Positions 50,535 to 56,463 of a stretch of DNA of 58,803 bases are shown piece by piece (position 1 is the stretch's first letter; every line of letters begins with the position of its first letter). Made by a program: the position numbers and the translations under genes. The notes below the pieces were generated by a model that worked only from the letters and a program-made list of their open reading frames with translations, made no database searches and was not told the origin of the DNA. Origin of the DNA: UBA6770 sp965661115 (GTDB lineage: Bacteria > Bacteroidota > Bacteroidia > Flavobacteriales_G > Salibacteraceae); the NCBI GenBank assembly GCA_965661115.1, contig CBFICO010000005.1, forward strand, positions 1 through 58,803, given 5' to 3'.

Positions 50535-52058
50535 CAAACTAGGTTTTACTTTAGACCCATCAATCTTAAATTCCTTACCGTCTCGGTATTGAATTCTAAC
50601 CAAAGCGGTACCATCTGTATTGTACCTTGTCCAAGTGCCATCTTTTAGGCCATACTCGTACTTGCCTTCCAGCATTTTACCTCCATTATCGTAATAGTAA
50701 GTATGCTTTCCTTCGGCAGATCCGCTTTCGTATTTCCCTTTAAAACGAACGGTGCCGTCGTAGTAAAAATGTTTCCACTCCCCTTCTCTTCTGCCACTTA
50801 CATACTCCCCCTCTTCTTTATGATCATTAAGGTTATATATCCACGGTCCTTCTTCTAACCCTTCTACAAATTCACCTTCAGATACTATTGTATTTGAATC
50901 TGAAAATTCAACAAATGGTCCATTTTCAATGCCATAGTAATACACCTCGTCTCGCCAAACATTTCCGTTTTTATAGTACCAAATCCACTGACCATCGTAC
51001 AATTCTCCTTTGGTGTATGACCCTTTTTGTTCAATTTTTCCATCTCTATAATAAAAGATCCACTCACCAAATCGCTGACCCTGTACATAATCTCCTTCAG
51101 CCCTTAGTGAGCCGTCTTCGTAAAACTCTTTCCAGTGACCCGTTTTTATACCATCCATGTCGGCCAAACCAACACCCAAAAGTTTCCCGTTTTTGTACAC
51201 ACTAGCGCTAATTACGGTTCCGGTAGAATCGAACTCTCTACATATTCCTTCTCTGTTTCCCTGGCTGTTATAATTGCAAATAGTAGCCACTTCACCATTA
51301 GGATGAAAGGTTTTTCTTATGTCTAAAAAATCTACTTCTTCGGCATTTTTTACTAAATCACCGTCGTTGTATTTTACCGTACTTATCAATAAACCTTTCT
51401 CATCAAAGGTTTTCCAATAACCGTCTTTTTTACCATCTAAATAAAATCCTTCGGTTTTGATTTGTTCGTTGGTATAAAACTCTTTCCATGGGCCCTGTTT
51501 TTTGCCCGTTTTATCCTTTTTATTGATCAGCTGACGGTTATATACCAAATCATTTCTGTACTCAATTAAACCCACTATTCCGCCTTCCTCGTCATACAGT
51601 GTGGTTACTCCTTCTTTTTTACCCTTTTCGTAGTTTACTTTTTGTTCAATTCTGCCATCGATATAATAAACAAATACAGTTCCGTGCAGGGTATCATTGG
51701 TAAATGGTTCTGATTTAATCAAAAATCCTTCAGCAGAGTACGTTTTTTGCAATCCATTTTTTCTGCCTGCTTTAAACTCTATTTCTTTTTGGAGTACTTT
51801 GTTTTGATCGTAAAACTTCCAGATTCCGTCAAGAACAAAGTTGGTTCTGGATCCTTCACTTTTTGGTACACCAGACTCGTAATAGTTGCGCCAGTACCCC
51901 TCTGGTTTTCCGTTAACTAAGTATCCTTCGCTGGAAGTTTGACCATTATCGTGTTTAAATTGTGTGTATTTGCCATTTGGTATTGAATCTATTTGCTGAG
52001 CACTGAGACCAAAGTAGATGAAACAAAAGATGACCGAAAAAATGGTTTTAAACACCAT
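50529..52058 (-). CDS. Exported MORN-like repeat protein
   Basis: A 509-residue protein with a signal peptide (MVFKTIFSVIFCFIYFGLSAQ). The mature part is built of more than fifteen copies of a 20-24 residue unit of the form 'dGx(w/y)xxyyxnGxixxexxyxxGkxxG', for example GYWRNYYESGVPKSEG and GEWIFYYRDGKIEQKG. This is the MORN/YwqK-type repeat used in Bacteroidota surface and periplasmic proteins. The beta-hairpin stack probably gives an elongated scaffold. The YwqK relatives are known as antitoxin-like repeats, but no toxin partner is visible. Its TAA stop coincides with the right end of the cassette array. Confidence 0.85.
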   Translation of the reverse strand: MVFKTIFSVIFCFIYFGLSAQQIDSIPNGKYTQFKHDNGQTSSEGYLVNGKPEGYWRNYYESGVPKSEGSRTNFVLDGIWKFYDQNKVLQKEIEFKAGRKNGLQKTYSAEGFLIKSEPFTNDTLHGTVFVYYIDGRIEQKVNYEKGKKEGVTTLYDEEGGIVGLIEYRNDLVYNRQLINKKDKTGKKQGPWKEFYTNEQIKTEGFYLDGKKDGYWKTFDEKGLLISTVKYNDGDLVKNAEEVDFLDIRKTFHPNGEVATICNYNSQGNREGICREFDSTGTVISASVYKNGKLLGVGLADMDGIKTGHWKEFYEDGSLRAEGDYVQGQRFGEWIFYYRDGKIEQKGSYTKGELYDGQWIWYYKNGNVWRDEVYYYGIENGPFVEFSDSNTIVSEGEFVEGLEEGPWIYNLNDHKEEGEYVSGRREGEWKHFYYDGTVRFKGKYESGSAEGKHTYYYDNGGKMLEGKYEYGLKDGTWTRYNTDGTALVRIQYRDGKEFKIDGSKVKPSLD

Positions 52059-52630
52059 ATATAATTAATAAAAAAAGATTTTTAAAAGGTTTTACTATTA
52101 CTATTATCCTGTTGATAGTGTTTGTAATTACTTCCCAAAATTATTGCTTTTTGAAGTTGTAAATATTTAATAACACTTAATGAACACAAAGCCTAAAAAG
52201 TTATTGCTGATTTTGTGTGATTTAGCATCTTATAAACAGAGATGCTGTATTTCAAATTCACGGTAAATAACTCATAAGTTTTTTGATTTTTTAATGTTCA
52301 TTATGCTTCGATTGATGCTTGTAAAAATTTATTGGAGCCGATAAATTTTTCTTGCTTTTCTTATAAAAAACATCATCCAGACAGAATTCTATAAAACCAA
52401 ACTTTTTATATCACCTTTTATGAACCAATATTAACATCATTATCAGACAATATTTTGGGCTTTTGTTTATAAGTGAGCTTTTAGGATTTTAAGTTATTAT
52501 TAATCATATAGTTACCGTTATTTTTATTCAATTTTGAATGATATACTCGTTTTAAAATGAGACAGGATTTAGTAAAAAGTTAATCCAAGTATAGGATTCT
52601 ATTCCTATATTTTTGTAAAAAATTAGTGAT
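52059..52630. other. 572-bp AT-rich divergent intergenic region
   Basis: The region lies between two divergent genes and contains only short hairpins, for example GCATCT/AGATGC around 52207-52229. A 7-bp inverted repeat TATAGGA/TCCTATA (52590-52609) overlaps the rpiB -7 element. No open frame above 30 codons was noticed. It is unusually long for this tightly packed genome and is a good place to look for a small RNA. Confidence 0.5.
52590..52615 (+). promoter_or_regulatory. Probable rpiB promoter with operator-like palindrome
   Basis: TATTTTTG (52608-52615) fits TAnnTTTG and lies 15 nt before the rpiB ATG. Directly in front, overlapping by two bases, is the perfect inverted repeat TATAGGA (52590-52596) and TCCTATA (52603-52609) with a 6-nt spacer. 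A dimeric regulator bound there would block the promoter. No -33 element was found at proper spacing. Confidence 0.4.
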
Positions 52631-53059
52631 ATGAAAGTAGCCATTGGAGGAGATCATGCAGGGTACGATTTAAAGGAAAATATTAAGTCATTTTTGGAAG
52701 ACAAAGGTTACGAGGTAATTGATAAAGGACCATTTAGCGATGAGCGTTGTGATTATGCAGATTTTGGACACGCAGTGGCAAATGCTATTGAAAATAACGA
52801 GGTTGATTTTGGTGTTTTAATGTGCGGAAGTGGAAATGGAATTAACATGGCAGCTAACAAGCATCAATCAATTAGAGCTGCATTGTGTTGGACTCCAGAA
52901 ATTGCTGCATTGGCTAAACAACACAACAACGCAAATATTTGCACTATGCCAGCACGTTTTGTTTCGGAAGAAGAAGCAACAATAATTCTTTCGGCTTATT
53001 TAGATGCAGAGTATGAAGGTGGAAGACACCAAGCTAGAATTGAAAAGATTCCGGTATAA
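52631..53059 (+). CDS. rpiB: Ribose-5-phosphate isomerase B
   Basis: A 142-residue RpiB/LacA-type enzyme that interconverts ribose 5-phosphate and ribulose 5-phosphate in the pentose phosphate pathway. The start KVAIGGDHAGYDLKENI is the family N-terminus (Asp8 and His9). The catalytic Cys65 lies in LMCGSGNGINMAANK, and RAALCWTPEIAALAKQHNNANI holds the phosphate-binding residues. The length is normal. It is followed after 9 nt by an EEP-family gene on the same strand, so the two are probably co-transcribed. Confidence 0.96.
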   Translation: MKVAIGGDHAGYDLKENIKSFLEDKGYEVIDKGPFSDERCDYADFGHAVANAIENNEVDFGVLMCGSGNGINMAANKHQSIRAALCWTPEIAALAKQHNNANICTMPARFVSEEEATIILSAYLDAEYEGGRHQARIEKIPV

Positions 53060-53068
53060 ACCTATATT

Positions 53069-54100
53069 TTGACTCGCTTAATAACCTTCGTTAATTGTGT
53101 TTTGTTTTTTGCTTATTGGGCAAATGCACAAACTGATTTTATTGATGAACCAAGGGGAAATAATGGAATTAGAGTAGGGTTTTACAACGTTGAAAATCTA
53201 TTCGATACAGAGGATGATCCAGTAAATCGCGATGACGAGTTTACCGAAAAGGGCGATAAGCACTGGAATCAACGGAAATATTACGAGAAACTAAATAAGA
53301 TTAGTAAAGTAGTAATCTCCCTCGGTGGTTGGGAGGCTGTTGAACTAATGGGTTTTTGTGAATTGGAAAACCGTAGAGTTTTACAAGATTTGGTTGACAA
53401 AACACCATTAAATTCCACCGATTATAAAATTGTTCATTACGAAAGTCCGGACAGAAGAGGAATTGATGTTGCATTAATTTATCGACCTGAAAAAGTAGAA
53501 CTGGTTTATTCAAAAGTTTTGCCAATTGTTTTCCCGTGGGATGAAAACTATAAAACAAGGGATATCCTCCACGCGCGATTGGTAATCTTACAATCGGACA
53601 CCATCGATTTTTATGTAAACCACTGGCCAAGTAGATGGCGTGGACAATTGGAAACGGAGCAATCAAGAATGCACGTTGCTAAAACATTGGTAAAGCATAG
53701 AGATACTTTATCCAATCCAAAAAAAGCAATTATTGTTGGTGATTTTAACGACGGACCTACCGATAAGAGTATCCAGGAAGTATTAAAAGCGGAGCTGAAT
53801 ACGAGTAAAGCTGCAAACTATTACAACCTTATGTTTCCATTTTTAAATAAAACGGGTACTAATAAATTTCAGGGGGAGTGGAGTATTATTGATCAAGTGA
53901 TTGTTTCTGATATTTGGTTTAAACCCAACCAATCAATTACAATAAAAAATAACCATGCGCATATTTTTAATGCTGAGTTTTTACTCGAACCTGATACAAA
54001 ATTCCAGGGTTTTCAGTTGAACCGAACGTATCTTGGAATGCGGTATAAGGGAGGTTTTTCTGATCATTTACCGGTTTATTTGGATTTAGAACTGAGGTAG
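53069..54100 (+). CDS. Exported endonuclease/exonuclease/phosphatase (EEP) family hydrolase
   Basis: A 343-residue protein starting with TTG at 53069 (M)TRLITFVNCVLFFAYWANA, a signal peptide, so it acts outside the cytosol. The EEP fold is evident from FYNVENLFDTEDDP, MGFCELENR (metal-binding Glu), RRGIDVALIYRP, VNHWPSRWRG (catalytic His), IVGDFNDGPTDKS (Asp/Asn) and FSDHLPVYLDL (His). Exported EEP proteins of Bacteroidota may degrade DNA or phosphoesters for nutrition; the substrate is not visible. It follows rpiB by 9 nt. Confidence 0.9.
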   Translation: MTRLITFVNCVLFFAYWANAQTDFIDEPRGNNGIRVGFYNVENLFDTEDDPVNRDDEFTEKGDKHWNQRKYYEKLNKISKVVISLGGWEAVELMGFCELENRRVLQDLVDKTPLNSTDYKIVHYESPDRRGIDVALIYRPEKVELVYSKVLPIVFPWDENYKTRDILHARLVILQSDTIDFYVNHWPSRWRGQLETEQSRMHVAKTLVKHRDTLSNPKKAIIVGDFNDGPTDKSIQEVLKAELNTSKAANYYNLMFPFLNKTGTNKFQGEWSIIDQVIVSDIWFKPNQSITIKNNHAHIFNAEFLLEPDTKFQGFQLNRTYLGMRYKGGFSDHLPVYLDLELR

Positions 54101-54119
54101 AAGAGGTTTTACGTTTCGA

Positions 54120-54188
54120 GATTCCGTACAGAAGATTCGTTAAGTGATTCTTTTAGAATCTCTACTCAATTAATCTCACGGAATGACG
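54120..54188. repeat. CCGTACAGAAG-type palindromic repeat (copy F)
   Basis: ATTCCGT (54121-54127) and ACGGAATGACGG are the outer arms. CCGTACAGAAGATTCGTT at 54123-54140 is identical to that part of copy E, while the interior differs (GATTCTTTTAGAATC is its own small palindrome). It lies just after the EEP gene and just before a tRNA-like fragment. Confidence 0.75.
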
Positions 54189-54202
54189 GGAACAAATTTT
54201 TG

Positions 54203-54276
54203 TTGAGGTTCCGAGCGGATTACTTCCTTTGGTAGTGAGAACGTTTCGCTAAGTTCGACCGCTGTATGTGGTTTTG
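54203..54276 (-). pseudogene. Interrupted copy of the tRNA-Cys 3' half
   Basis: Nineteen bases (54203-54221) are identical to 54315-54333 at the 3' end of the tRNA-Cys gene, and 54254-54276 matches 54332-54355 with two differences. Between the two matches lies about 32 nt of unrelated sequence, placed in the T loop. The 5' half of a tRNA is missing, so this cannot be a working gene. It looks like a broken tandem copy or a scar of an element that once used the tRNA end as its site. Confidence 0.75.
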
Positions 54277-54287
54277 TGGGGTATAAA

Positions 54288-54311
54288 AAAGGAGAGTTTT
54301 TACTCTCCTTT
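54288..54311 (-). terminator. Intrinsic terminator of tRNA-Cys
   Basis: AAAGGAGAGT and ACTCTCCTTT form a perfect 10-bp stem with a TTTT loop. On the minus strand TTTTTTATA follows. It lies six nt after the tRNA-Cys 3' end. Confidence 0.85.
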
Positions 54312-54317
54312 CTATTG

Positions 54318-54388
54318 AGGTTCCGAGCGGATTCGAACCGCTGTACGTGGTTTTGCAGACCACTGCCTAGCCGCTCGGCCACGGAACC
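54318..54388 (-). tRNA. tRNA-Cys (anticodon GCA)
   Basis: A 71-nt cloverleaf on the minus strand: acceptor GGTTCCG/CGGAACC, D arm GCCGAGCGGCTAGGC, anticodon stem GTGGT/ACCAC with loop CTGCAAA (anticodon GCA), T arm AGCGG/CCGCT with TTCGAAT loop, discriminator U73 (an identity base for cysteine). CCA is not encoded. It lies downstream of folB on the same strand with no terminator between, so it may be processed from the gltX-folB transcript. Confidence 0.95.
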
Positions 54389-54445
54389 TTTTTGCTAGGC
54401 GGCAAATGTATAAAAACGATGTTTTAAAATTCCCTAAGAACTAAA

Positions 54446-54799
54446 CTATCTTCTTATACATACCTCCACTCCATTCAAGTCGAAGGAAAGAGGTGGTTTT
54501 TGTTTTTTTACAGTTACTTCAACTGCTTGAATACCAGATAGATTTTTTTTAATTGAAGCAGCAATTCGCTCAGCTACATGCTCTATCAAATCGGATGGAA
54601 TTTCCATTTCTTTTTGGGTTAATTCCATAACCGATACGTAATCAACAGTATCTTTTAGATCGTCTGATTTTCCGGAAATGCTTAGATCAGTATCAATTTT
54701 AATATCCACCACAAAGGTATTTCCAGTAACCCTTTCAATTGGTAAATGCCCATGTTTCGCGTGAAACTTTAAATCGCGAATAAAAATAGTATCAGCCAT
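54446..54799 (-). CDS. folB: Dihydroneopterin aldolase
   Basis: A 117-residue enzyme of folate synthesis which cleaves 7,8-dihydroneopterin to 6-hydroxymethyl-dihydropterin and glycolaldehyde. The start IFIRDLKFHAKHGHLPIER is the family N-terminus (GhlpiER), with DTVDYVSV and the conserved Lys in VTVKKQKPP. The length is normal. Its ATG overlaps the end of gltX by 8 nt, so translation is coupled to the tRNA synthetase gene. Confidence 0.95.
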   Translation of the reverse strand: MADTIFIRDLKFHAKHGHLPIERVTGNTFVVDIKIDTDLSISGKSDDLKDTVDYVSVMELTQKEMEIPSDLIEHVAERIAASIKKNLSGIQAVEVTVKKQKPPLSFDLNGVEVCIRR

Positions 54800-56330
54800 T
54801 TTTAAGTGCAGTTACTTTTTCTAAACCAACATCCATTCTGTTCAACACTTCTTCTTTACCAAGCAGTGCACAAATAGCAGACATACTTGGTCCCATACCT
54901 TTACCCGTTACCAATAATCGGAAACCAGGCATTACTTTTCCAAATCCGTATCCATGGGTTTCTAGGTATTGCTTAAAGTTACTTTCAATATTTTCTTCAG
55001 AGAAATCATCAATACCAACTAATATTTCTTTTAAGCCTTCAATAATAGCTGGGGTATCATCTTTCCATTTCTTCTGAATGGTTTTTTCGTCGTAAGTGCT
55101 TGGAGCTTGAAAGTAGAATTTATCTACCATCATTTCTTCAATAAACGAGGCGCGCTCTTTCATTAAGCCACACACTTTGGTAACAAATGTTTTGTCTGCA
55201 TGAATACCTTCTTTTTCAAGTTTAGGCATCAACAAATCACACAATTCTTCGTCAGACTTTTTTCTTAGATACTGTTGGTTAAACCACTTGGTTTTATCTG
55301 CATCGAATTTAGCTCCCGCTTTACCCACACGTTCTATCGAAAATACTTCTATTAATTCTGCCAGCGTAAATAATTCTCTTTCGTCACCCGGATTCCAACC
55401 CAAAAAAGCAAGCATATTTATAAATGCTTCTGCGAAATAACCTTTTTCACGATATCCACTAGAAGTTTCACCGGTTTTTGGGTCTTTCCACTCTAACGGA
55501 AATACAGGAAATCCTAATCGATCACCGTCGCGCTTGCTTAATTTTCCGTTCCCATCAGGTTTTAGAATCAATGGTAAATGAGCAAACGACGGCATGGTTT
55601 CTTCCCAATCAAAAGCCTTGTACAATAAGAAGTGCGTAGGTGCGCTTGGTAACCATTCCTCACCTCTAATTACGTGCGTAATAGCCATTTCATGATCATC
55701 AACTACGTTTGCTAAGTGATAAGTAGGCATACCATCAGCTTTCAGAAGTACTTTATCATCTATATTATTGGTATTTACCACAACCCAACCTCGAATAAGA
55801 TCGTTCATTCTTAACTCCTCATTTCTTGGAGCTTTTAATCGAATAACATATGGATCACCGGCTTTTATCTTAGCATCAACTTCTTCTGCTGATAAGGTTA
55901 GTGAGTTTTTCATGCTGGTTCTGGTTATGCTGTTGTACTGAAAGTTTGGCATTTTCATCTGCTTAGCACTTTCGCGTACCGCATCTAATTCTTCTGGTGT
56001 ATCAAAAGCGTAATATGCCTCCCCTTTTTCCACTAAATCGTATGCGTATTTAGCATAACCTGCTTTTCTTTCACTTTGTCTGTAAGGACCACAACCTCCT
56101 GGTTTATCTGGGCCCTCATCTGGAATTAAACCACACCATTCAAGCGACTCTTTTATGTATTCTTCTGCTCCCGGAACGTAACGAGTTTGATCGGTATCTT
56201 CAATTCTTAAAATAAAATCACCGCCGTGTTTTTTAGCAAACAAGTAGTTATACAATGCGGTACGAACACCACCCATGTGTAATGGTCCAGTTGGACTAGG
56301 AGCGAATCTTACACGAACTTTTCTAGACAT
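54792..56330 (-). CDS. gltX: Glutamate-tRNA ligase
   Basis: A 512-residue class I aminoacyl-tRNA synthetase that charges tRNA-Glu. The HIGH motif appears as PTGPLHMGG near residue 18, the KMSKS loop as GKLSKRDG (about residue 257), and RIEDTDQTR is the usual glutamate-binding strand. The length is normal. Since gatA is present in the window, the organism probably makes Gln-tRNA(Gln) by transamidation, for which a GltX able to charge tRNA-Gln would be needed; that is inference. The promoter region (56331-56463) is shared with the divergent DUF4175-like gene. Confidence 0.97.
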   Translation of the reverse strand: MSRKVRVRFAPSPTGPLHMGGVRTALYNYLFAKKHGGDFILRIEDTDQTRYVPGAEEYIKESLEWCGLIPDEGPDKPGGCGPYRQSERKAGYAKYAYDLVEKGEAYYAFDTPEELDAVRESAKQMKMPNFQYNSITRTSMKNSLTLSAEEVDAKIKAGDPYVIRLKAPRNEELRMNDLIRGWVVVNTNNIDDKVLLKADGMPTYHLANVVDDHEMAITHVIRGEEWLPSAPTHFLLYKAFDWEETMPSFAHLPLILKPDGNGKLSKRDGDRLGFPVFPLEWKDPKTGETSSGYREKGYFAEAFINMLAFLGWNPGDERELFTLAELIEVFSIERVGKAGAKFDADKTKWFNQQYLRKKSDEELCDLLMPKLEKEGIHADKTFVTKVCGLMKERASFIEEMMVDKFYFQAPSTYDEKTIQKKWKDDTPAIIEGLKEILVGIDDFSEENIESNFKQYLETHGYGFGKVMPGFRLLVTGKGMGPSMSAICALLGKEEVLNRMDVGLEKVTALKNG

Positions 56331-56463
56331 AAAAAAGGCTTTTAAATTTTGGGCTGCAAAGATAATCTTATCCCTGAGAGCCTCGTTAATTTGTACTAAA
56401 TCAAAAAGTAGCAGTATAGCTGCAATAAATAGTAAGTATATTCGCTAGATTCTAGCAAACACA

